Shown here: positions 15,509 to 23,261 of the stretch, piece by piece
Position numbering within the stretch: position 1 is the first letter of the stretch
How the letters are laid out: each line of letters starts with the position of its first letter
NCBI GenBank assembly: GCA_934394545.1
Contig: CAKRRG010000031.1
Coordinates: forward strand, 1 to 32,522
Direction: 5' to 3'
From: an uncultured Blautia sp.
GTDB lineage: Bacteria; Bacillota; Clostridia; Lachnospirales; Lachnospiraceae
Length of the DNA stretch: 32,522 nt
Position numbers and translations under genes: made by a program
The notes under the pieces: generated by a model
The model's database searches: none
Seen by the model: only the letters and a program-made list of their open reading frames with translations
Told to the model about the DNA's origin: nothing

Positions 15509-16528
15509 TCATCTGCTTGTCCTGCGGGCTGCCCGCTTCTGAGTCTTCTCCTGTGCTTTCGCTTCCTCCTTCTCAAAGGCCTTAACAATATCCTTAACGA
15601 TCTTACAGCGCACAACGTCACGGTTCGTCAGGGAAATCGTGGCAATGTCATCTACATTTTTCAAAATAGAAGCACATTTCTGAAGTCCGGAATCTGTCTC
15701 CTTGGAAAGGTCGATCTGCGTCACATCACCGGTCAGGATCATCTTAGAGCCTGCACCAATACGGGTAAGTGCCATCTTCAGAATCGGAAGTGTAGCATTC
15801 TGGCTCTCGTCAATGATGATCATACTGTTATTCAAAGTACGGCCTCGCATATATGCAAGAGGCGCAACCTCAATGATTCCCCGTTCTCTTAGCTTCGCTG
15901 CCTGATCTGGTCCGAACACATCGTTCAACGCATCATAAAGAGGCTTCAGATAAGGGTCAACCTTCTCCTGCAGATCTCCCGGAAGGAAACCAAGCTTCTC
16001 TCCTGCTTCAATTGCCGGGCGGCTTAAGATAATTCTCTCAATCTCATCATTTCGATACAACTCGGCCGCATAAGCAACTGCCAGATAAGTCTTACCTGTA
16101 CCAGCAGGTCCGATACAAATGGTAACGGTATTGTTCTTCAAAGCATTGATATAATTTTTCTGTCCGATCGTTTTCGTTCGAATAGGAATATTCTTATAAT
16201 TCAGAGTAACTGCATCTCCAAGTACCTTGCGGGTGCTGTCTGCAATATCCTCCTGGGCATCCTCTTCTTCCTCTGTTTCATCCAGGAAACGATGTATCAT
16301 ATCCACGGAAAGCTGCTGCTGTTTTCCAAGAGCCTCCTGCATGGCTTCAATAATATTCACAGCTGAATGTATCCTGCCGTCATTTGTCCCACTTACAGTA
16401 ATGCAGGAATTCCTCTGGATAATGGATACACCAAGGCGATTCTCGATCACCTTGATCAGCTTGTCATTGATTCCAAAAAGCTCCTGTAAAATATCTAATG
16501 AGTCAATCTCTATATTCGCGGATTTCAA
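15509..16528 (-). CDS. phoH: PhoH family ATPase
   Basis: This 339-residue protein has an N-terminal KH-like segment (about 1-70) and a P-loop ATPase domain with Walker A GPAGTGKTYLA and Walker B MIIIDESQN. RPAIEAGEKLGFLPGDLQEK is the family signature. PhoH proteins are thought to act on RNA and occur next to ybeY, as here. The start is a TTG at 16528 with AAGGAGG 9 bases upstream; that ribosome site lies directly against the stop codon of the upstream signal peptidase gene (17-base gap). The C-terminus is rich in Lys/Arg. The usual yqfD neighbour is replaced by the SipW gene. Confidence 0.95.
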   Translation of the reverse strand: MKSANIEIDSLDILQELFGINDKLIKVIENRLGVSIIQRNSCITVSGTNDGRIHSAVNIIEAMQEALGKQQQLSVDMIHRFLDETEEEEDAQEDIADSTRKVLGDAVTLNYKNIPIRTKTIGQKNYINALKNNTVTICIGPAGTGKTYLAVAYAAELYRNDEIERIILSRPAIEAGEKLGFLPGDLQEKVDPYLKPLYDALNDVFGPDQAAKLRERGIIEVAPLAYMRGRTLNNSMIIIDESQNATLPILKMALTRIGAGSKMILTGDVTQIDLSKETDSGLQKCASILKNVDDIATISLTNRDVVRCKIVKDIVKAFEKEEAKAQEKTQKRAARRTSR

Positions 16529-16545
16529 AAAACTGTTCCTCCTTA

Positions 16546-17211
16546 CTACTTGTCATAATCTGATTTCATTCCAAATCTCTCATCTCGTTTTTTATCTTTG
16601 TCTTTGTTTTCCTGAGTATTTTTTTCTCTCAGCTGCCTGATAGCCTCTCTAATCGCAGTCTCTTCCTCTTCCTTTGCAATTTTTCGCGCAAGGGATATGG
16701 TCTGTACAAAATTTGTCAACAGAATAACAGCCAGAGGCACCAATATAACAGGAATAAAGATAAGAGGATTTGAAGCCAGTCTGGAAATCTTTCCCAAAAG
16801 ATTAGACGACCAGATCACTTTCCCAATAAGATATTCTGATTTGACTTTATATGGATCAGCAACATTATTTCCGTCTCCCTTGGTTGTATAAATATACTGG
16901 TCTCCATCTTGTTCAATTTCCACCACACGATGTGTATTCACCGCTCCATCCAAAGCCGGATCTGAAGAGTAGAAGGAAATCACATCGCCTTCCTGGATCT
17001 CAGACGGCTCCGTCTCTTTCACAACAATCATGCTGTCTATCTCATAAGTAGGAGCCATACTCCCTGTGGTGATCCTAAATAAGGTAAAACCAACTATACT
17101 TGGTGCCTTCCCAGGCTTCGTCAGCAAAACCATGATCAGCACGAAAATAGCTGCTGCAATGATTAAAACTGAAATTGTATTTATTATACCATATACGAAT
17201 TTTTTGATCAT
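16546..17211 (-). CDS. sipW: SipW-type signal peptidase I (distal copy)
   Basis: This 221-residue membrane signal peptidase is of the SipW/ER type, which uses a Ser-His pair instead of Ser-Lys. TM1 spans about 10-31; the catalytic Ser51 lies in TTGSMAP, His94 in NTHRVVEI, and the acidic KGDGNN motif is at 111-116. TM2 spans about 147-172. A charged cytoplasmic tail of about 45 residues follows. SipW enzymes process TasA-like fibre proteins, and four such proteins are encoded upstream in the same run. It starts 3 bases after the coiled-coil gene, with AGAGGA inside that gene. Two SipW copies in one cluster is unusual. Confidence 0.9.
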   Translation of the reverse strand: MIKKFVYGIINTISVLIIAAAIFVLIMVLLTKPGKAPSIVGFTLFRITTGSMAPTYEIDSMIVVKETEPSEIQEGDVISFYSSDPALDGAVNTHRVVEIEQDGDQYIYTTKGDGNNVADPYKVKSEYLIGKVIWSSNLLGKISRLASNPLIFIPVILVPLAVILLTNFVQTISLARKIAKEEEETAIREAIRQLREKNTQENKDKDKKRDERFGMKSDYDK

Positions 17212-17214
17212 CTG

Positions 17215-18966
17215 TTACTTGTCGTCCTCTTTGGCTTTACGATCACGGCGCTCCTGCAGTACATTTACAATATAATGGGACAATGTATTTGACTGCATCT
17301 TTGCAAGAGCCTTATCCTTCTCATTCAATGCTGCGTCAAGCTGTTTCTTCACTTCCTCAAGAGCTTCCTGAGACTGCTTCTTAATCCTTTCCACATCTCT
17401 CTGCGCTTTCTTCTGTGCGGAATCTACTTTATTTCTTGCATCCTGCTGCGCTGCCCGTACCGCCTGATCTGCTTTCTTCTGCGTATCAGAAATATCTGTC
17501 CGGGCTTTATTTCTGGCCGCTGCCAGTTCCTTCGCAGCCTGGCTTTTTGCCTGACGGACTTTTTCTTCCGCCTCTGCCCTGGCTGCACTTACCAACCGGT
17601 CAGCTTCAGTTTTCCTCTCCTCTGCCTCTTTTAATGCCTTGCGGATTTCTTCCTGAACGGACTGGGCTTCTTTCAGATTCTCCCTGCTATCTTCCAGCTG
17701 AATCTCAAGAGTGGTTTTCTGAGCTTCCAGCTGGGATTTTTGTTCTTCCAGCTGGGACTTCTCAGCTTCCAATGCATCCAGCTGATCCATAAGAGACTGC
17801 ATCTGCCATTGAAGATCATTCAGAGAATCCTCCAATTGGGATTTCTCAGCTTCCAGATCCCTGGAATGGGCTTTCTCCTGCTCCAATGCTGCCTCTGCAT
17901 CCAACTGTGCCTGGGTCACTTCCTCAATAATGACTTTGCGTACTTCTACATCCGGAATATTGTAATCCTCTACAATCTCCTCTTTTATTTCCTTAATGAA
18001 TTTCGGCTTCACCGGATCTGGATGTTTGGTGGCTATTTCTGACATCTTTCTCGGATCCGACTCAAGAAGACTTTTGAATACAGTATAATTCGTAATCAAA
18101 TTTGTATACATCTGGAGCAGATACTCTTCATCAAATTCCAGAGCAGAATCCCGTTCTTCAATGGTGTATCCCACTTCATCATAACTCTCAATAAACTGCC
18201 AAAGCTTATAACAGGTACGATAATCAGGATCCTTCATCATAAGGTTTGTACGCTGGATTGGACTATGTACCTTAGAACAGCCATTCATAATATCACAAAA
18301 AGGACTGGTTCTTAAAGTCCTCGCCATCCTGCGCACACGGTCGATCCTTTTGAAGACATCCATATTGTCGCTGTCATTTTCAACAAAACTCTGGCGGTTT
18401 TTAATGGTCATCTCTATTTTGTAAGAGATTTCCTCATACGCATCGTCTACCTTGCTCTCCATGCTCATAGTATTGCATGTTTCATCTCCTGTTGACCAGA
18501 AGATTACATCTGTACGCTTATCAACAAAAGCAAACAGACGCTGGATCAGATGATATACGAAACGATTCTCATATAAATCATAACTTTCTTCTGTTGTAAC
18601 ATTAAGAATATGTGTGGGCTGAATATCACCATGTTCATTTGACGCAATAAACTGGGTATTCTGACTGAGATGCCGTACACTATCCGCTGTTATTTTTTTT
18701 GCAAGGGCTACCGGCACAACTTCCTCTGCTGTAGCGATAAATCTTCTTGGCTTATCTACAATGTTAAAAATGGACTCAATTCCCTGTTCCACAACTGTAA
18801 GCCACTGTTCATCTACAACTTTATGAAGAATCCGGTTCTTCTGCTGTAAGGTATTCTCTCCGGCCTGAACCATTTCAAACAAATATTGAAAATACCGGTC
18901 CTCTTCCAGAGTCTCTCCTACCTGGCTGGTATATTTGGCATACAGATCACCTATGGTATTCGCCAT
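17215..18966 (-). CDS. DUF2357-like protein with long C-terminal coiled coil
   Basis: This 583-residue protein has no signal peptide or membrane segment. The N-terminal half (about 1-330) looks like the DUF2357 domain found with McrB-type ATPases; the clearest piece is YDLYENRFVYHLIQRL (129-144), with a later PIQRTNLMMKDPDYRTCYKL stretch. I could not recognise a PD-(D/E)xK nuclease site. From about 350 to 565 it is an almost unbroken Glu/Lys/Ala/Gln coiled coil, with heptad-like runs such as LEAEKSQLEEQKSQLEAQKT. It directly follows the membrane AAA+ gene, its probable partner, after a 66-base gap holding a hairpin repeat. AAGGAG precedes the ATG. The domain assignment is from memory of family motifs and is moderately sure; the function is unknown. 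Confidence 0.65.
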   Translation of the reverse strand: MANTIGDLYAKYTSQVGETLEEDRYFQYLFEMVQAGENTLQQKNRILHKVVDEQWLTVVEQGIESIFNIVDKPRRFIATAEEVVPVALAKKITADSVRHLSQNTQFIASNEHGDIQPTHILNVTTEESYDLYENRFVYHLIQRLFAFVDKRTDVIFWSTGDETCNTMSMESKVDDAYEEISYKIEMTIKNRQSFVENDSDNMDVFKRIDRVRRMARTLRTSPFCDIMNGCSKVHSPIQRTNLMMKDPDYRTCYKLWQFIESYDEVGYTIEERDSALEFDEEYLLQMYTNLITNYTVFKSLLESDPRKMSEIATKHPDPVKPKFIKEIKEEIVEDYNIPDVEVRKVIIEEVTQAQLDAEAALEQEKAHSRDLEAEKSQLEDSLNDLQWQMQSLMDQLDALEAEKSQLEEQKSQLEAQKTTLEIQLEDSRENLKEAQSVQEEIRKALKEAEERKTEADRLVSAARAEAEEKVRQAKSQAAKELAAARNKARTDISDTQKKADQAVRAAQQDARNKVDSAQKKAQRDVERIKKQSQEALEEVKKQLDAALNEKDKALAKMQSNTLSHYIVNVLQERRDRKAKEDDK

Positions 18967-18990
18967 GTTCGTTCTCCTTACTTTAAAATA

Positions 18991-19029
18991 GTATCAGGGT
19001 CAAAATGTTTTTTGACCCTGGTATCATCA
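18991..19029. repeat. dispersed hairpin repeat, copy 2
   Basis: An 11-bp stem CAGGGTCAAAA/TTTTGACCCTG (18995-19005 and 19010-19020) with a 4-base loop lies between the AAA+ gene and the coiled-coil gene. Like copy 1 it begins 3 bases after a stop codon and has the same orientation. No T-tract follows on the minus strand, so it is not a good terminator; it may mark RNA processing or be a mobile repeat. Confidence 0.8.
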
Positions 19030-19032
19030 TTT

Positions 19033-20730
19033 TTAATACAGATTCTGGATTCTTCTAAGGTAAGACTTACTGTCTTCCATTCCAACTTTTCCAAATGTCT
19101 TTTCGATATAATTAATCAGACCTGTAATTTCATCCCGTACAAAATTTACATTCATGCTTTCGAATTTCTTCAATACCTTACGGGCTACAATATAGTCCAT
19201 GCCATCAAGCTCGGTGCCGCCGCAGGCAACATAAACAGGAATGAAGTCGTACATCTGCTTCATAATACGGTTACCAAAAGAGAGTTTAAAACGAGTAGCC
19301 AAATAACTATCCAGCTTCTGCATCTTATCCAGAAGCTCCTCACTGATAGGATGTTCTACTTTTGCCTTATGGAAAAGATATTCCAGATGCTCGGCCGTAA
19401 CATAACAAGCTGGCTGCGGTTCACACTCAAACTCATCTGCGCGCTCATTCAACTCAATGGGCATAGCACGGTCATATACTTTATCTGTAACCGTAAAGGT
19501 AGAATCATCATTATTCGCAGTACCAATAAACCAGGTGGCATCAGAGACATGGATCTTTCCTCCATCCATTTTCACCGGATCCCCATCCCATGCAGTAGGT
19601 ACCAGGTCCAGTACCCACTCGTCCTTACTCGGCATCTCAAGTACAGAAAGCATCTCTGCAAAATAATACTCAATACGGGCAAGGTTCATCTCATCCAATA
19701 CGATCAGGGTAGGTTGTTCACAGTAGTTGGCTTCATATAAAGCTCTCAGGAACTCTGTCTCATTAAACCGCTTTGAAAACTCATTAAAATATCCCAACAG
19801 CTCACTTCTGTCACGGTAAGAAGGCTGAACAGAAACGATGGTAGCAGGATTGTAAAGATAACGGCTGAATGAATAAGGAAGACTGGTCTTACCTGTACCG
19901 GAAATACCTTCCAGGATCAGCAATTTACTGGCTGCCATGCCGGCAACAAATCTGCGGACAATCTCCGGTGTATAATACAGGTGGAGCTGACTCGCTGCGA
20001 AAAGCCGGTAATTCTCTGTAAACTGCTCCAACGTGATCTCATTATCAAAATCCGGGAGCTTATAATGTGCATATTTCTCATCCACAAGTGTAAGCTTGGG
20101 AAAACGGTGAACCGGGTTTGCCGTTTTCGTCTCCGAAATCACCGCATTTATAACCGGTGCACCTGCTGCAGCAGAAGGTACTCCTGCCCCAACACCTGCT
20201 CCGCTCTCAACAGCAGAAACAAAAGCTCCGGCTGCAGCATTACCCGCTGCAGCAGCGGCAGTCTCTGCCAGACCTTTTCCGCTTGTGACTTCGCCAACAG
20301 TAGGAATCACATCATCCGTAAGTGCGGACGCACCAACATATGGAATGCGCTTCGTACCGCCCATTGCATTTACCTTAAGGGCAAGAATACTGTTCTTCTC
20401 CTCCATCAGAGAAAGTACCTGCTTATTCAGACGTCCAATCTCTTTATACAAGGCGGCATTATCTGTCTTATCTGTCTTCAGCTGATGACGCAATATCATA
20501 TGACGCACCAGAATTACGATCAGAAGGATCGGGATTACTAATAAAATAATCATCAGCAAAACAGATAATATCCTGGCAAATATCCCCAATGTTGGAAAAT
20601 ATGTACGGAAAATCAAAAAATACTCTGCCCAGCCTGTAATAAACAGTTTCAAAGAAGCAGCTAACCAGGTCACAATGTTATAAACAACCTGGGACAAAAG
20701 CTCATAGGCAAACTTCAGAAATTCACTCAC
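19033..20730 (-). CDS. membrane-anchored McrB-like AAA+ ATPase
   Basis: This 565-residue protein has two hydrophobic segments near the N-terminus (about 15-40 and 48-78), then a short coiled coil (about 90-115), an Ala/Gly-rich linker (about 150-195) and a C-terminal AAA+ domain. Motifs are Walker A GISGTGKTSL (275-284), QPSYRDRSELLGYFN (302-316), Walker B LIVLDEMNLARIEYYFAEML, sensor-1 FIGTANNDDST (401-411) and the arginine-finger region DKVYDRA. This set is typical of the McrB-like group that pairs with DUF2357 proteins. McrB relatives are usually soluble restriction ATPases, so the membrane anchor is unusual. The start is a GTG with GGGGAGGT 9 bases upstream, 5 bases after the signal peptidase gene. 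Confidence 0.82.
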   Translation of the reverse strand: MSEFLKFAYELLSQVVYNIVTWLAASLKLFITGWAEYFLIFRTYFPTLGIFARILSVLLMIILLVIPILLIVILVRHMILRHQLKTDKTDNAALYKEIGRLNKQVLSLMEEKNSILALKVNAMGGTKRIPYVGASALTDDVIPTVGEVTSGKGLAETAAAAAGNAAAGAFVSAVESGAGVGAGVPSAAAGAPVINAVISETKTANPVHRFPKLTLVDEKYAHYKLPDFDNEITLEQFTENYRLFAASQLHLYYTPEIVRRFVAGMAASKLLILEGISGTGKTSLPYSFSRYLYNPATIVSVQPSYRDRSELLGYFNEFSKRFNETEFLRALYEANYCEQPTLIVLDEMNLARIEYYFAEMLSVLEMPSKDEWVLDLVPTAWDGDPVKMDGGKIHVSDATWFIGTANNDDSTFTVTDKVYDRAMPIELNERADEFECEPQPACYVTAEHLEYLFHKAKVEHPISEELLDKMQKLDSYLATRFKLSFGNRIMKQMYDFIPVYVACGGTELDGMDYIVARKVLKKFESMNVNFVRDEITGLINYIEKTFGKVGMEDSKSYLRRIQNLY

Positions 20731-20735
20731 GGTAC

Positions 20736-21503
20736 TTATACCTCCCCATTCGGGTCATTCTTCTTCGCCTTCTCAAGTTCTTCACGTGCTTTTTCACGAA
20801 GTGCCTCCGCTTCCTCGCGCATACGTCTGGCCTCTTCAAGTGCTGCCTCCGCTTCACTCTTCGCTTTCTCGGCCTGGGCCTGTTCTTTCTGATCTGCTTC
20901 TCTTAATGCCATTTTCGCAGCTTCCTCTTCTTTGGCAGCTTCAACAGCCATTGCACGTTTCAGGCTGATACTGATCATGATCAGATGATAAATCTGATAT
21001 ACAAAGAATAAAAGCATCGGAAGTACGATCACGATCAGAAATCCCATACTGCTTGAAAGAAAATCCATCACCTTGCCCAGACCTGTAACATGACCAATGT
21101 ATTTTCCTACTATATCCCCATCTGAAATCACATGCTGGTCTGCAATCCCGTTATTATTATCACCGATGGTGGTATAACTTCTTGCATCCCCTACCGTCTC
21201 AATACTCTGAATGCGGTGCGTATTCAGTGCATATTCATTATCAATAATGGTATGGAAACAAATAATATCTCCTTCCTTCAAAGTGGAAGGATCACAGGTA
21301 CGGATAAAGATCAGGTCCCCGGAACGAAAAGTTGGTGCCATAGAATCAGACTGAACCGTAAGCGGTGTATATCCAAAAAGGTTCGCTACATTCTGATTAT
21401 CTCTTGAAGCCATGGTGGTAAATGCATACAGTGCAGCTACCAGAATAACCGCCCACAATAGTACACTGATCACAATAGTCCCAATACGTTTTAATACTTT
21501 CAT
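20736..21503 (-). CDS. sipW: SipW-type signal peptidase I with cytoplasmic coiled-coil tail (proximal copy)
   Basis: This 255-residue SipW-like signal peptidase has TM1 at about 8-30, the catalytic Ser54 in QSDSMAP, His96 in NTHRI, and GDNNN at 114-118. TM2 is at about 152-180. Unlike ordinary SipW, it then carries about 70 residues of Glu/Ala/Lys/Arg-rich helix (EEARRMREEAEALREKAREE), a predicted coiled coil on the cytoplasmic side. It lies directly after the four TasA-like genes, which are its likely substrates, and directly before the AAA+ gene. The coiled-coil tail could bind the coiled coils of the AAA+ or DUF2357-like proteins; that is inference. AGGAGA lies about 6 bases before the ATG. 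Confidence 0.9.
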   Translation of the reverse strand: MKVLKRIGTIVISVLLWAVILVAALYAFTTMASRDNQNVANLFGYTPLTVQSDSMAPTFRSGDLIFIRTCDPSTLKEGDIICFHTIIDNEYALNTHRIQSIETVGDARSYTTIGDNNNGIADQHVISDGDIVGKYIGHVTGLGKVMDFLSSSMGFLIVIVLPMLLFFVYQIYHLIMISISLKRAMAVEAAKEEEAAKMALREADQKEQAQAEKAKSEAEAALEEARRMREEAEALREKAREELEKAKKNDPNGEV

Positions 21504-21572
21504 TTGTCTTCTCCTCTTAAAGAAAAAATATAGTTTTATTTTATTACGAAGTCACTCTCTGGTCAATAGCAA

Positions 21573-22355
21573 CTATTGTCCGGAGAACGTATTTCCTTCT
21601 TCATCTGTGCCAGTGAACCGCAGCCTTATGGAATAATCTGCTGACTGCAGCTCATCCGTACACCCTTCATCGGTACCTTCCATCCATATATGTACCACGA
21701 CAGCCTTATCCTGTCCCTGTTTCAGGGAAAACAGGGCATTATTATCAGAAATCCGCATCTGAGATGGAGAATTCAGGCCAAAGCTGCGAAGGTTTCCGCT
21801 ATTTTGGAGGGAATCTCCCATACCAGGATCATATACCCAGTTCTGGTTATCTGTGGAAAATGAAATCCGCATAGCCTGTGGCAGCTGACTGTTTCCTGAT
21901 GAAACCAGTGTTCCGTCTTCTGCTGTATCACTGCTGTTTGCACTGGTTAAATGGACGACCATATCTTTTTCTGCCATGAAATGAAGGGTAAATTCCAGAT
22001 AAGAACCACTTGTGGATTCTACCGTACTTCCATTTTCAAAAGAAAAGATATTGCAGTCTGTAGTCGTTACCGGCTTCAAAGGGGTTTCCTGCACAGAAAA
22101 TCCTTTTTCCTGCTGAATCCTTGCTGCAATCGATTCAAATGACAACGTTTTCACATACTGCTCGATGGAAGAATGTGCATCCAGATCCATACGCAGATCC
22201 ACATCTGTCATAATATCAAGGCTCATAGACCTGACCTTCGTATTATCCGCAATGGAAAACCAGGCCACAGTTGCTGCCGTCACTGCAACCAGCGCCATAA
22301 GCACCAGCAAAACAGATGTATACAGCTGATTTCGTATCTTTTTCTTTTTCTTCAT
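21573..22355 (-). CDS. SipW-dependent TasA-like secreted protein, paralog 4
   Basis: This 260-residue exported protein has a basic N-terminus (MKKKKKIRNQ), a hydrophobic helix and the SipW-type ending TAATVAWFS. Later segments match its three upstream paralogs: LKPVTTTD, QAMRISFS in place of AxRxGL, and a C-terminal HIWMEGTDEGC then RLRFTG. It is the most divergent of the four, since the first cysteine of the EGCDxxC motif is Thr. TasA-family proteins form extracellular fibres in Bacillus. Its ATG overlaps the stop of the previous gene (ATGA), so translation is coupled; GGGGGAGG precedes it. Confidence 0.72.
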   Translation of the reverse strand: MKKKKKIRNQLYTSVLLVLMALVAVTAATVAWFSIADNTKVRSMSLDIMTDVDLRMDLDAHSSIEQYVKTLSFESIAARIQQEKGFSVQETPLKPVTTTDCNIFSFENGSTVESTSGSYLEFTLHFMAEKDMVVHLTSANSSDTAEDGTLVSSGNSQLPQAMRISFSTDNQNWVYDPGMGDSLQNSGNLRSFGLNSPSQMRISDNNALFSLKQGQDKAVVVHIWMEGTDEGCTDELQSADYSIRLRFTGTDEEGNTFSGQ

Positions 22356-23218
22356 CGGTCAGCCTCCCCCTGGTTCAATGCCCCGAAAAAGGCAAGATGG
22401 ATATCTGCCATATTGTGGCTGATTCCCTCTGAACAGTCTGGATCACATCCCTCCAGATAGAAATAAAGATCTAATGTATAAATCTGATTCAGTTTCATGT
22501 TCAAAAGCGCCTTACCTGGAAGTGTAATACCGTCATTTGTAAAAGAAACGGTGTAATCTGCCACTGCCACACTTGGGTCAGAAGCTGCACTTACCGTCCC
22601 ATTCTGATACTTCAAAACCTGATCGCTGCCAAGAGTCTGTCCATTTATTACGGTGTTATAAACCTGCTGGCTCTGGGCACTCTGATCCTCTGTAAGCCTA
22701 AGTATCACCCCGGATGCGGTATTATCGTCAAATACCAGTCCAAGTCTGGCAGCTGTAAGCAGATTGCCGTCAGAAGCCTGTCCCAGAAGCCCCTCACTCT
22801 GGTCTAAATAAAGATTTACCGTCGTATTATCTGACCAGCCGCTTCCAAGAGCCCGTAAATAAATCCTGCCATGATAATAATATTGTTCATTTTCTACCGG
22901 TAAAAAAGAAGAAGCCATTCCATCCACTGTTCCGGCAGAATATACAAAATCCTCCAGGTTCACAGTAGAGACTGGCATCAGGGACGTGGCAGATGCCTGA
23001 TTGACCTGGGTGATCGCAACGGTTTCCGTGCTTTGAAAATTGCTGCCTCCCGAAGCACTTAGCTGAAGCTCCAGCGTCTCCTCCCCTGTTCTGGCCGTAG
23101 CTGTGCTTGTAGATACTGCACGGTTGGAAGTGAACCATGCAAACGTAGCTACACTAAGCGCCAGAATTGCAAAAATTGTAGTAATTCCCAGAAACCATGT
23201 CCTGAAAGTATGTTTCAT
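22352..23218 (-). CDS. SipW-dependent TasA-like secreted protein, paralog 3
   Basis: This 288-residue exported protein begins MKHTFRTWFLGITTIFAILA with the SipW-type signal end SVATFAWFTSN. Family landmarks are LMPVSTVNLEDF, YYHGRIYLRALG, LTAARLGLVFDD and the C-terminal LYFYLEGCDPDC with IHLAFFG. The frame is open to 23389, but those upstream residues overlap the previous gene and lack a signal peptide; the ATG at 23218 has AAGGAG 7 bases upstream. No cell-wall anchor is seen. It is separated from paralog 2 by 43 bases and overlaps paralog 4 by 4 bases. Confidence 0.75.
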   Translation of the reverse strand: MKHTFRTWFLGITTIFAILALSVATFAWFTSNRAVSTSTATARTGEETLELQLSASGGSNFQSTETVAITQVNQASATSLMPVSTVNLEDFVYSAGTVDGMASSFLPVENEQYYYHGRIYLRALGSGWSDNTTVNLYLDQSEGLLGQASDGNLLTAARLGLVFDDNTASGVILRLTEDQSAQSQQVYNTVINGQTLGSDQVLKYQNGTVSAASDPSVAVADYTVSFTNDGITLPGKALLNMKLNQIYTLDLYFYLEGCDPDCSEGISHNMADIHLAFFGALNQGEADR

Positions 23219-23261
23219 CCATTCTCTCCTTCCCCACACCAGATTGTGAGAAACAGCCCTT

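Noticed and set aside
18886..19740. A 284-codon plus-strand frame opposite the AAA+ and coiled-coil genes
   Set aside because: It spans the antisense of two real genes and the hairpin between them, and has no family motifs.
17215..20730. A standard McrBC restriction system
   Set aside because: No nuclease motif is recognisable, the ATPase is membrane-anchored, and the genes lie inside a secretion cluster, so a plain restriction call is not supported.
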